DNA of 64,000 nucleotides from UMGS1696 sp964621165 (lineage in GTDB: Bacteria > Bacillota > Clostridia > Oscillospirales > CAG-272). The notes beneath the pieces are model-generated. The model searched no databases. It was given only the letters and a program-made list of their open reading frames with translations, and was not told the DNA's origin. This document shows, in pieces, positions 53,719 to 62,071 of the stretch. Position numbers and translations under genes: made by a program. Numbering within the stretch: the stretch's first letter is position 1; each line of letters starts with the position of its first letter. The DNA lies in NCBI GenBank assembly GCA_964621165.1, contig CAZULC010000010.1:1-64000 (forward strand), read 5' to 3'.

Positions 53719-53903
53719 TCCGTAAAAAACAATCCCGTCAGTGTAGACTTAACTTCCGCCAACGTCGATTTTACATCAGCTAAGGCTGAACAGACGTCTT
53801 TCATGGATTCCATTATCGTACCTGCCGCGAATTTTACTGCCCATACTGCCGTGTCTTTCGCAAAATTCACTGCCCAAAATGCTGTTTTTATAGCCGTTGT
53901 CAT
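53715..53903 (-). CDS. 62-residue amphipathic protein in the WalRK operon
   Basis: Preceded by GGAGG six bases before the ATG at 53903, this gene encodes a small protein with an internal repeat (AFWAVNFAKDT / AVWAVKFAAGT) that would form an amphipathic, membrane-hugging helix, and a second short repeat (ADVKSTL / AEVKSTL). It is not a known family member to me. Its stop overlaps the start of the YycH-like gene and it lies 107 bases behind walK, so it is a member of that operon. A longer frame from 54032 overlaps walK and lacks a ribosome binding site. Confidence 0.7.
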   Translation of the reverse strand: MTTAIKTAFWAVNFAKDTAVWAVKFAAGTIMESMKDVCSALADVKSTLAEVKSTLTGLFFTE

Positions 53904-54010
53904 TGTTTCCCTCCATATAAAATCATTCTTCAATATATTCATACCGCCAGCCGCCGCGAAACCACACAAGCCGTGCAGGTGGAAAGCACATTTGTCCATT
54001 TTGACAAATC

Positions 54011-56050
54011 TTACTCCTGCCTGATTCTGCACTCCACCGGAAGCTCTATTTTCACTTTTGTACCTTTGCCGAACTCGCTTTCGACTCCGATTCTGCCGCC
54101 GTGGGCTTCCACGATTTCCTTCGCTATGGCCAGCCCAAGACCCGTGCCTCCCGCATCCTGATTCCGCGACTTTTCCACCCTGTAGAACCGCTCGAACAGG
54201 TGGGACACGTCTTCCTTCGGGATACCAATGCCGTTGTCGCTGATTATCACCATGACGCAGCCTTCCTTTGCCTTTGTGCGGATTTTTATGTCTATAAGTC
54301 CGCCGTCGGGGGTGTATTTTATGGCGTTTGACATTATGTTCATCACAACCTGCTCGATCTTCTGCCGGTCCGCCGTGATTTCAGCCGATCCCCGGTCGCT
54401 TCCGAAGGTGACTCTGTGACGATGAGCCTCGATGTCGCTTCTCATAACGTCGCACAGCCGTCTCACGGACTGCTTGAGGTCAAACTTCTCTATACTCCAC
54501 TTTGTTTTCTTGTTGTCAAGACGGGACAGCACAAGAAGGTCCGACACGATTCTCTTCATCCGGTCGCTCTCGGACAGAGCCATATCGAGAAAGTACGCCC
54601 GCGTAACTCCGTCCATTTCGTCGTCCATGCGAACGGTCTCCACAGCGCCCTTTATGGCGGTCAGCGGGGTTTTCAGCTCATGTGACACGTTTGCCACAAA
54701 CTCACGCCGGCTCTCATCAAGCTCGAATCTGCCCGTCACATCGTGGATTATGATTATGCATCCGAGGGAGCTTTTCTTTCCTCCGGCGTACCTGAACGGC
54801 GCACAGCTTACGTCATAGACCCGGTCGTTCAATACTCTGTCCCGGAAAATGTAACCGTCCTTTGTACTTTCGACCTGTGCGTCGGGTGTGGTCAGCTTGA
54901 GAACGCCGTCCTCGGAGGTCAGGGGCAGGTCGAGAGCCTCAAAGTATCCGTTCAGCTTCATGGAGACGGATTCGTTTTCCGCTCCGTTTCCGGACTTCTG
55001 AACGTTCTGGCTGACTGCTTCATTTGTCGGATGTATTTTTCCGAAGAGGTCGTCGGCGCTTTTGTTTGAATGAAGCACGTCCCCGTCTTCGGTGAAGGCT
55101 ATTACCGGATCCCTCAGGCAGGCCAGCACCGTTTCCAGCTTTTCCCTCTCACCGTCGACTTCCTCGAGAGTTGCCTTGAGCCGCTCCCTCATGTAGTTGA
55201 AGTTGTCCGCGAGAACGCCGATTTCGTCATCGGAGCGCACGTCTATTTCATTTGTAAACTCTCCCGAGGCTACAAGCTGGGTGCTGTAGGTCAGGCTTTG
55301 GAGCGGCGCTGTGATTGACTTCGCGAGGAAGAAGGACAAAAGTACAGCTATAAAAATTCCAACAATCATGGCCTGAAGGACAATGCGGAACAAGACCCCG
55401 TTCATCTGGCGCATTTCTTCCATCGAGTCCTTTACATATATGATGTGTCCTCCGTCGGAGGAGGTCATGCCGGCTGATTCTTCCACAAGCCCGCCTGAAT
55501 CAGGCTCCGGTGGTTCGTCATATCCGGTGTAGCCGCTGTAGAAATCCGAGTCGGTCAGGTTTTCTCCCTCTTCCGCCTGATTGACGTTTGTCTGGGAGTC
55601 CTCGCCGCTCTGGCTTTGGTCGGGCATGTATACCGCCCAGTCTGAGTAGTCCATACCGCCGGAGACCATGTTGTCACCGTTTCGGCTGATGACGGACAGT
55701 AAATTCGGGGTAACTGTCAGTTTCATGCCAAGTTCTATGTCCGAGCCGGTTATCATCTCGCCGGAGCTTGAGAGGATGTAGTAGTTGCGATATTTGTCGA
55801 TCCCGAGGAGGCTGCTGTAGCCGGAGAGAACCGACTTCATCTCCATGACCGGATTGTCCCCGGCCGCCGCCTGATTCAGCTCCATCATGAGAAGGCTGTC
55901 CTCGGCGAAGCATTCGTTCATCTGGGAGGAAAAGTCGTCAAGGTAGTACGAAGCCACGCCGTTCAGGAGTATGGCTCCCACTGCGCACATGACGGCTATG
56001 ATGAATATGAGAAGAATCAGGACAATCTTGAAGTACAGACTTTTGAACAT
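54011..56050 (-). CDS. walK: sensor histidine kinase WalK
   Basis: The 679-residue kinase senses the state of the cell wall and phosphorylates WalR. Order: membrane segment 1 (about 8-30), extracytoplasmic domain (to about 215), membrane segment 2 (219-243), HAMP (244-296), a PAS domain (about 303-440), HisKA with phospho-acceptor His457 in NVSHELKTPL, and the ATPase domain with NIMSNAIKYTPDGG, DNGIGIP, FERFYRVE and GTGLGLAI. The extracytoplasmic loop is larger and richer in Gln/Glu/Asp/Ser than in Bacillus. It is 367 bases behind walR, a gap that holds a parS site. Confidence 0.92.
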   Translation of the reverse strand: MFKSLYFKIVLILLIFIIAVMCAVGAILLNGVASYYLDDFSSQMNECFAEDSLLMMELNQAAAGDNPVMEMKSVLSGYSSLLGIDKYRNYYILSSSGEMITGSDIELGMKLTVTPNLLSVISRNGDNMVSGGMDYSDWAVYMPDQSQSGEDSQTNVNQAEEGENLTDSDFYSGYTGYDEPPEPDSGGLVEESAGMTSSDGGHIIYVKDSMEEMRQMNGVLFRIVLQAMIVGIFIAVLLSFFLAKSITAPLQSLTYSTQLVASGEFTNEIDVRSDDEIGVLADNFNYMRERLKATLEEVDGEREKLETVLACLRDPVIAFTEDGDVLHSNKSADDLFGKIHPTNEAVSQNVQKSGNGAENESVSMKLNGYFEALDLPLTSEDGVLKLTTPDAQVESTKDGYIFRDRVLNDRVYDVSCAPFRYAGGKKSSLGCIIIIHDVTGRFELDESRREFVANVSHELKTPLTAIKGAVETVRMDDEMDGVTRAYFLDMALSESDRMKRIVSDLLVLSRLDNKKTKWSIEKFDLKQSVRRLCDVMRSDIEAHRHRVTFGSDRGSAEITADRQKIEQVVMNIMSNAIKYTPDGGLIDIKIRTKAKEGCVMVIISDNGIGIPKEDVSHLFERFYRVEKSRNQDAGGTGLGLAIAKEIVEAHGGRIGVESEFGKGTKVKIELPVECRIRQE

Positions 56051-56417
56051 AAAATTTACCTGAACATTTCGTGGTAAAATATGGCAAAAAATGTTTCACG
56101 TGAAACAATTGTCTAAAATATGAACGTGTGTTTGTAATAATTGGCAAAAATTGCAAATAATTGTTTGCGAATGCGGATGTTTCACAGCGAAAGCGTGGTA
56201 TTTTTGGGATGGATTAAATAATATAATATTGCCGTGCAGTACGAAATTGCTGAAATATGATTTTCGGCGAAAGGTAACTCTGTCTTCACTGAAACACATA
56301 AAATTACAATAAATCAACATTTCACCGAAAAATCCCGTTAATCATGAGTCCGGCTCTGCTTAAAATTTCAGCCTTCCAGTGGCAGATAAAAACTCCGCGC
56401 TCCAAACCAACTCTCGC
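56051..56417. other. walR-walK intergenic region
   Basis: This 367-base, AT-rich gap holds the parS site at 56092-56107 and degenerate half-sites further along (TGTTTCACAGCGAAA near 56179; CACTGAAACA near 56287). I see no gene, terminator or clear promoter. Such a gap is unusual, since walR and walK are normally adjacent. Confidence 0.6.
56092..56107. other. parS centromere site
   Basis: TGTTTCACGTGAAACA is a perfect 16-base palindrome identical to the Bacillus subtilis parS consensus bound by ParB (Spo0J). ParB loads here and recruits condensin to organise and separate the origin region. parS sites cluster near oriC in most bacteria. Confidence 0.92.
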
Positions 56418-57158
56418 CTATCTCCTGCACAGAAAATACCCCACTCCGCGCTTGGTCATAAGGTATTCGGGCTTGGACGGGTCGGATTCCAGTTTTTTTC
56501 TCAGGCGGCTCACGGTCACGTCAACTGTGCGGATATCGCCGTAGTAGTCGTCGTATCCCCAGATTTTGTCAAGCAGCTTCTCGCGGGTGAACGCCTCTCC
56601 CATGTTTTCAGCGAGGAACACCAAAAAATCGTAGTCCTTCTTTGACAGCTCGATCGGCTCCCCTGCCTTTGTGACGGAATACCGCGCGCCGTCTATGACC
56701 AAGTCCCCGGTGACGTAGATTCCGGCCTCCTCGTTCTTTGCTTCCTTGGCCTTTTTGCGGTTTGTCACAACCTCACCCGAGGAGCGGCGGATGTTTGCCT
56801 TGATTCTGGCTTTCAGCTCGGGGAATGAGAAGGGCTTTGTAACGTAGTCATCCCCTCCAGTCTCAAGACCAAGGACCCTGTCTTTTTCCTCTTCCCGGGC
56901 GGTGACGAAGATAATCGGCGTCTCCTTGGTGCAGCGGATTTTTTCGCAGACCTCAAAGCCCGTCATTTTCGGGAGCATTATGTCAAGCAGTATCAGGTCG
57001 TAGTCCTGCTCGAGAGCCAGCCTCAGCCCTTCTTCACCGTCAGCGGCGGTATCGCAGTCGTAGCCCTCATGTTTTATGTTGTATTTAAGTACCTCGGCGA
57101 TGTTGCGCTCGTCCTCCACCACCAGGATTTTCTTTTTGTCCGTGTTGTTTGTTTCCAT
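56418..57158 (-). CDS. walR: response regulator WalR
   Basis: The 246-residue OmpR-type regulator has a receiver with phospho-acceptor Asp59 in LILLDIMLP and a winged-helix DNA-binding C-terminus (KKDYDFLVFLAENMGEAFTREKLLDKIWGYDDYYGDIRTVDVTVSRLRKKL), including the WGYDYYGDxRTVDV block typical of WalR. It controls cell-wall hydrolases. The linker of about 25 residues between the domains is longer than usual. AGAGGT precedes the ATG. Confidence 0.93.
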   Translation of the reverse strand: METNNTDKKKILVVEDERNIAEVLKYNIKHEGYDCDTAADGEEGLRLALEQDYDLILLDIMLPKMTGFEVCEKIRCTKETPIIFVTAREEEKDRVLGLETGGDDYVTKPFSFPELKARIKANIRRSSGEVVTNRKKAKEAKNEEAGIYVTGDLVIDGARYSVTKAGEPIELSKKDYDFLVFLAENMGEAFTREKLLDKIWGYDDYYGDIRTVDVTVSRLRKKLESDPSKPEYLMTKRGVGYFLCRR

Positions 57159-57297
57159 TTAATTTATACCTCTTTTTTTCTGTTTGCTCATGTGTAAGCG
57201 GTATTGTTTTTCCTGATATCAGCTTATGATAACAGCTCGGTTTTCAAAATTCCATTTATGCCCGATGTTTTTCAAGAATTTTTCCGGCCGCGGGTCT

Positions 57298-58494
57298 TTA
57301 TTCTCCGTCCAAATTTATCACGTCATATCCACGAACGGACATGTCCCACAGCAGCTCCGTCATATGAACTGACGACCAGCAGTCGGTGAGGTACATTATC
57401 ACGCTTCCGCCCGACTCAAGCCGCTTTTCTATGTCGTATGTGACTCCCTCGGGGTAGGACGCGCCGTTTATCTCGTAGTCCGGAGTCAGGGGGATATAGC
57501 CGCGGCTCTTTAAAATTCCGTCGATTTTCGCGTTGTTCGAGGACAGCGTGAACCGGACGTTTTTTTGGGTGAAGCTTTTCTGCGACCGGTTGATTTCGTC
57601 CATTTTATCGGCAAGGGCTTCTCCGGCGGATTCCAATTCGTCCTCATCCATGTAGGAAAACACGGCGTTGTTCCGGCTCTCGGCGTAACCCTTGGGGATG
57701 ATAAGAACCTCGCCTTTCACAAGGTTTGACATGACATAGTCCCTGTCCTGGGCTGAATCCTCGTCGAGAGCGGCGGTGTAGTCAAGTCTCTCGTCATCAA
57801 GGGCTGACGCGGCTGAGAACTGTCCCTCGTCACCAGCTGGAGTTGTACAAAGGACAAATATGCGCCGGTCGTCGGAATCGTAGTCATAGTGGTAATTGTA
57901 GCCGTCTTCGTAGTACAGAGCCTGGTCGGGCTGAGTCTGGGCGGCGTCGAAATCCTCGTCGTACATTGCGTAGGTCTCGATCAGCTCGTCGAGAGTGAAA
58001 ATATGGCTGTCATCGTACAGGCGCAGAACCGTCATGCCCTCGGTAAGGCCGGAACCTGATTCGCTGTTCTCGCTTTTTCCGCCGGTTCTGGCTTCCAGTG
58101 AGATCCCGAGAGCCGAGGCCGTCATTTCCGCGTCGACGTAGTATTTTTCCGAACGCCGGAAGACTCCTATACCCGAGTAAATTACACCGTTGACCGCCGC
58201 TTTCTGCTCCATGTAGAGGATTGAAATATACCGTCCGTCGGTGGTATTGGTTATGAGCAGGTTTCCCTTCTTCGGCTGGGTCACACGGATGTACTCGAAC
58301 ATGGTGAATGCCTCAGCCGGCACGTAGTATTTTCCGTCTCGGACTGTCAGAGGGAATTCTCCGTCTCGATACCATTCATCGTCATTTACGATTATCGAAG
58401 AGATATTGTTCTCGTCTGCTGACACGGCAGCGGTTTGCGTGAGAGCCAGGGCAAGAGTCAGAAGAAGCGCCGGTATTTGAAATTTATGTTTCAT
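57298..58494 (-). CDS. secreted protein with copper-amine-oxidase-like N-domain, hypothetical
   Basis: The 398-residue protein has a signal peptide (MKHKFQIPALLLTLALALTQTAAVSA) and a first domain (about 30-130) like the stalk domain named after copper amine oxidase (DGKYYVPAEAFTMF, SEKYYVDAEMTASALGI). The rest, with the acidic YEDGYNYHYDYDSDD run, has no recognised fold. It is probably a surface protein. The start is ATG 58494, four bases after the upstream stop; a longer frame from 58530 overlaps the DUF3810 gene. Confidence 0.65.
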   Translation of the reverse strand: MKHKFQIPALLLTLALALTQTAAVSADENNISSIIVNDDEWYRDGEFPLTVRDGKYYVPAEAFTMFEYIRVTQPKKGNLLITNTTDGRYISILYMEQKAAVNGVIYSGIGVFRRSEKYYVDAEMTASALGISLEARTGGKSENSESGSGLTEGMTVLRLYDDSHIFTLDELIETYAMYDEDFDAAQTQPDQALYYEDGYNYHYDYDSDDRRIFVLCTTPAGDEGQFSAASALDDERLDYTAALDEDSAQDRDYVMSNLVKGEVLIIPKGYAESRNNAVFSYMDEDELESAGEALADKMDEINRSQKSFTQKNVRFTLSSNNAKIDGILKSRGYIPLTPDYEINGASYPEGVTYDIEKRLESGGSVIMYLTDCWSSVHMTELLWDMSVRGYDVINLDGE

Positions 58495-58498
58495 TTTA

Positions 58499-59611
58499 TT
58501 ATTGTTCCAGCAGGGATTTATGATATGCAACGGCCAAGTCCACTACCATGCCGTAGCTTTTTGTTCCTTCGGTTGTGCCTTGGATTTTAAGGTAGGCGTT
58601 GTTCACGGCGTCGCTTACGTCTGCGGCTTTGCTTTCACGATATTTGTCAAAGAATTCGCTGTAGCACTGCAGATCGTATCGTGAGCGCAGGTTCAGTGAC
58701 TCAAGAGCCTTGTAGTACAGCTCGGGCGACGCCTGATAGAGTGGGGACGCAAGGTATTCGTACATGTTGAGATATCCCGAGTACTGCATGTATGGGTCGG
58801 GGGAGTTTATGCACACGAGGTACGCCATGAAGTTGGCCTCGTTTTCCCGGGCTATTCCCCGCTGGTGAGCCATTTCATGAGCTATGGTGTAGCAGTTGAC
58901 GAAGTAGGGGTAGTTTGTGTTCACGTTTGCTTCCCCGGTAAAGAAGGTGTAGACTCCGGAAATGTGGGTGTAGGTCATGTAGTCGGACAGGACTATCTGC
59001 TTCACGGGAGCGGTCAGCTTTGTTATGAAGTCATATTCTTCCGACAGGGCGTTGTATGAGTCAGTGCAGAGCCTGACAGTCTCGTCGTGGGAGTATGGCC
59101 GGACGGAGCCTTTGTCCTTGACGAGAAGTACGTCGTCGGAGATGGAGTTCAGGTGGTCTATAACGTCGGTCATGGTGGAGTACAGCTCTTCCGCGGAAAC
59201 GTCGGCGCGTTTGATTCCGAGGCGGCGGTCAAGGGTGGAGGTGCGGTAGTTCACACCGAAGGAGAAGACGAAAGCCGAGTAGAGGAAGAGCAGTGCCGTC
59301 AGCAGTGTGGTGACTGCCCGTATCTGGTACCGGTTTCCCCGGTTGATGTAGGGGGGCAGGAAGATGATGAGGGCGAGGATCACCACGGGGATTGACATGA
59401 ATGCGGTCTCAGCCAGAGAAAACGGGAAGAAAGACGTGATTTTTGCCATGAAGACGCGGACGCAGGAGGATATGTGGTCGGTGAAGAAGTCCGCGAAGTC
59501 CGAGGAAAAGACGGATGTGATGTGTATTATCAGTGAGACAAGCGCAAGAGGGACTGCCACAAACGCGGCGGCGGGGACATAACGCTTGATTTTTCGTATT
59601 AATGTGGTCAT
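58499..59611 (-). CDS. DUF3810 membrane metallopeptidase-like protein
   Basis: The 370-residue protein has three N-terminal membrane segments (about 13-32, 65-85, 100-120) and a soluble domain with a zinc-protease motif, HEMAHQRGIARENEANF: H-E-x-x-H with a downstream Glu. Family DUF3810 members are widespread and uncharacterised; the motif suggests an outer-face metallopeptidase. It lies between the RluA synthase and the secreted hypothetical protein gene, in one operon (gaps of 35 and 4 bases). Confidence 0.9.
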   Translation of the reverse strand: MTTLIRKIKRYVPAAAFVAVPLALVSLIIHITSVFSSDFADFFTDHISSCVRVFMAKITSFFPFSLAETAFMSIPVVILALIIFLPPYINRGNRYQIRAVTTLLTALLFLYSAFVFSFGVNYRTSTLDRRLGIKRADVSAEELYSTMTDVIDHLNSISDDVLLVKDKGSVRPYSHDETVRLCTDSYNALSEEYDFITKLTAPVKQIVLSDYMTYTHISGVYTFFTGEANVNTNYPYFVNCYTIAHEMAHQRGIARENEANFMAYLVCINSPDPYMQYSGYLNMYEYLASPLYQASPELYYKALESLNLRSRYDLQCYSEFFDKYRESKAADVSDAVNNAYLKIQGTTEGTKSYGMVVDLAVAYHKSLLEQ

Positions 59612-59646
59612 TGAAAAATCCTTTTGGTATCCTTTTATTTATGCGG

Positions 59647-60582
59647 TTATTTTTCCAAAGTAAACGGGGACAGGTCGTCAGATGTAAACCCTGTCTCGCG
59701 GGCTAAGGTCAGTATGTCGTCGGGGAGGGGCGCGGTTACTGTGATTGTCTCATCGGCGGCGGGATGGGGGAAGGTGGTCCTCACGGAGTGGAGTGCGTGG
59801 CGGGGGATGAGGGGGCTTTCGCGTCCGTAGAGGGAGTCTCCGGTTATTGGACAGCCGATGGATGAGAAGTGAACACGAAGCTGGTGGGTGCGTCCGGTTT
59901 TTGGGGAAGCTTCGACGAGGGTGCGGCCGTGTCTCTCGGCAATTACCTTATAGGTTGTGACGGCAGGCTTTGCGTCGGGGGCTTCTGGGGGACATTCTTC
60001 ACGCTCAACTATGCTGTCGGGCTTTCGGTGCATGTATGAGGTGAGAGTTCCTTCCTTCTCGGGCAGGATTCCGTCCAGTATCGCGGCGTAGGTTTTGTGG
60101 ATTTTTCCCTCAACCATCGACCGGTACATCTTATAGGACGCGTCCTTTGTGTTGGCGGTGAGCATGCATCCGCTGGTGTCGCGGTCAAGCCGGTTCACTG
60201 GTCGAAAGACGTAGACGGAGTCCCGATACCTATAGGCGAGTGCGTTTGCAGCGGTGTCAAGCTTGTGTCCAAGGGACGGATGGGACGGCATGCCGACGGG
60301 CTTGTTTATGGCGGTGACGTATTCGTCCTCGTAGAGTATGCCTATGGGGAGGTCCACCGGAATGATGTAGGGGCTTACGTCCTCGGCTTTGTCCTCTGTG
60401 GCAAGTGAGAGAATATCGCCGTGTTTCAGCTGGTACCTGACCGTGACCCACTGGCCGTTGACTTTTATTCCGTCGGGTGAGAACTTTAATTTTTTTATGA
60501 GGTTGACAGAGTAGCCGAGGTCGCGGTAGAGAACTTCCCTTATTAGCTTTCCCTCATAGTTGTTATTTATGATGATGTCCAT
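59647..60582 (-). CDS. RluA-family pseudouridine synthase
   Basis: The 311-residue enzyme turns uridine into pseudouridine in rRNA or tRNA. An S4-like N-terminal domain (about 10-60) is followed by the catalytic domain with Asp133 in RPVNRLDRDTSG and the motifs HKTYAAILDG and KTGRTHQLRVHFSSIGCPITGDSLYG. The exact target uridine (RluC/RluD/YlyB type) cannot be told from sequence alone. Confidence 0.93.
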   Translation of the reverse strand: MDIIINNNYEGKLIREVLYRDLGYSVNLIKKLKFSPDGIKVNGQWVTVRYQLKHGDILSLATEDKAEDVSPYIIPVDLPIGILYEDEYVTAINKPVGMPSHPSLGHKLDTAANALAYRYRDSVYVFRPVNRLDRDTSGCMLTANTKDASYKMYRSMVEGKIHKTYAAILDGILPEKEGTLTSYMHRKPDSIVEREECPPEAPDAKPAVTTYKVIAERHGRTLVEASPKTGRTHQLRVHFSSIGCPITGDSLYGRESPLIPRHALHSVRTTFPHPAADETITVTAPLPDDILTLARETGFTSDDLSPFTLEK

Positions 60583-60601
60583 TTCAATCTGCTTGGATTA
60601 A

Positions 60602-60949
60602 TTAATCATTCACGTTTCGCCAGTAGCTGTAGAAGGCTATGATGGAGCGCTCTTCACCGCCGTGCTCGAGGTCGGATCCTTTGATGTTTACGCCGTCGAG
60701 GGAGAGGAGTTCCCATGCGTCCAGGTCGTCTATTTTCACCCGCATCAGCACGTCCTGACTGGAGTAGATGAGGAGCTCGTCTTCCTTTTTGATTATGGCT
60801 CCGGCTTTGCCTACTACTTCCTCGATTCCGTTGATTCTCTCGGTGACGCATTTCAGGCTACGTCCGTCGAGATAGTCCGCCATTTCGCGGCGGTATTTCT
60901 TGCTGTTTGTGTTTTTGGTTTTTGACAGTCCTTTTTTCTTGCCGAACAT
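60602..60949 (-). CDS. small hypothetical protein
   Basis: The 115-residue product begins with a basic stretch (MFGKKKGLSKTKNTNSKKYRR) and then has a compact domain (GIEEVVGKAGAIIKKEDELLIYSSQDVLMRVKIDDLDAWELLSLDGV). I recognise no family, but the arrangement of strands looks like a folded domain. It lies 19 bases upstream of the RluA gene and 22 bases downstream of a GNAT gene, so all are in one operon. Confidence 0.65.
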   Translation of the reverse strand: MFGKKKGLSKTKNTNSKKYRREMADYLDGRSLKCVTERINGIEEVVGKAGAIIKKEDELLIYSSQDVLMRVKIDDLDAWELLSLDGVNIKGSDLEHGGEERSIIAFYSYWRNVND

Positions 60950-60971
60950 AGCTATTCTTCCTTTTATTATA

Positions 60972-61496
60972 TTATAAGTAAATCCAATACCGCCGCATCA
61001 AATGCTCGCCTTCTGCCGGGTTATACGCTCGGATTACGTCCATGAGCTGACCGCCGAACTTTTCGCAGAGCCGGATGGACGCGGTGTTTTTGTCGTTGAT
61101 GGTGAGCAGGACTTTATCCATGCTCTTTTCTCTGGCAATAATCAGCCCCTGACGCAGGATTTCGCTTCCGCAGCCTTTGCGCCATTCGGACACTCGCACG
61201 GAGTAGCCTATGCTTCCGATTCCCGTCATGATTTTCTCAGTCAGCTCCGTCCTAAGCTGGAATTCGCCTATGAACCGCTCGCCGTCCACTGCCCAATAGT
61301 GGAAGCTTATCGGCTGGTCGGGAATTAAGCCCTTTTCCTTTTTGTCGTACCATTCCCGGGTACGCTCGAACCAGCCGTCGTCGATTTTATCGGGGCTTGT
61401 GGGCAGGAAGTATATAACATTGTTTTCGTAGGCTTCGCGGCAGTAGTCACGGTAGCCGGGTGTGAATTCGGGACAGAGTTTAATCAGCTTAAGCAT
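60972..61496 (-). CDS. GNAT-family N-acetyltransferase
   Basis: The 174-residue protein has GNAT layout: YWAVDGERFIGEFQLRTELTEKI, IGSIGYSVRVSEWRKGCGSEILRQGL (acetyl-CoA loop WRKGCGSE) and INDKNTASIRLCEKFGGQLMD. It is the first gene of the minus-strand operon that continues with the small hypothetical protein and RluA. The substrate is not known. Confidence 0.9.
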   Translation of the reverse strand: MLKLIKLCPEFTPGYRDYCREAYENNVIYFLPTSPDKIDDGWFERTREWYDKKEKGLIPDQPISFHYWAVDGERFIGEFQLRTELTEKIMTGIGSIGYSVRVSEWRKGCGSEILRQGLIIAREKSMDKVLLTINDKNTASIRLCEKFGGQLMDVIRAYNPAEGEHLMRRYWIYL

Positions 61497-61625
61497 GTTA
61501 TCCTCCGCTTACTTTGCATGGATTTTACTGTCGCTTTTCCTTTTGCCTTCTTTGGCATATTGCCGTCATTCGGATTTGGGCGGTTTTGTAGCAATTGACG
61601 AAATTCAAATTTTTTTTAAAAACTA

Positions 61626-61654
61626 TTGCATTTTTTAATAATTGAGGCTATTAT
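61626..61654 (+). promoter_or_regulatory. sigma-A promoter of the ABC exporter leader
   Basis: TTGCAT (61626-61631), 17-base spacer, TATTAT (61649-61654). A transcript from here has a leader of about 410 bases. The stretch 61497-62071 holds this promoter and the structured region at 61932-62042; an AT-rich open frame at 61658-61930 does not look like a protein. Confidence 0.65.
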
Positions 61655-61931
61655 AAGGTGAGCCTGAAAATAATGAAAAAGTGTGTAATATTCACCTGCA
61701 TGGTGCGAAAAATTAACATTGCTTCAATCAGGCCCGGAAAACGGATATTTTTTCGATTATACTTTTATTCTAACCTCAATTATATCATAATTTTGACTCC
61801 GTGTGAAGAAGAATTTTTGAAAATTTACATTATTATATATAAACACACGGTGAAAAACAGAATCTTCCTGATAAAAACCCGTTCCGTTTTTCTTATTAAA
61901 TCCGGAAGAGAAACGAAAGAGAAAGGATGAC

Positions 61932-62042
61932 GCGTGAAATGTATTGTGATACTAAAGTGGCGTTAGCCTATTTCACGCCAAAGAATTCCTTGAAAAACGG
62001 ACCCAACCATTTTTCATCGGCTTTCAGCCGACCGGAATTCTT
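61932..62042 (+). ncRNA. structured leader RNA: two adjacent three-way junctions
   Basis: First unit: GCGTGAAAT (61932-61940) pairs with ATTTCACGC (61970-61978), enclosing hairpins GTAT/ATAC (61941-61952) and GGC/GCC (61959-61968). Second unit: AAGAATTCC (61981-61989) pairs with GGAATTCTT (62034-62042), enclosing TGAAAAA/TTTTTCA (61991-62016) and CGGCT/AGCCG (62018-62030). All six stems are perfect Watson-Crick. The second unit ends 14 bases before the ribosome binding site AAAGGGGAG (62057-62065) of the exporter. It matches no riboswitch class I know; a translational control element is likely. Confidence 0.65.
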
Positions 62043-62071
62043 CCAACGACTGACTGAAAGGGGAGAAAATT

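Noticed and set aside
61658..61930. Plus-strand open frame of 90 codons in the ABC exporter leader
   Set aside because: It is rich in Ile, Lys and Phe as expected from random AT-rich DNA and has no ribosome binding site or conserved motif; the region is more likely a non-coding leader.
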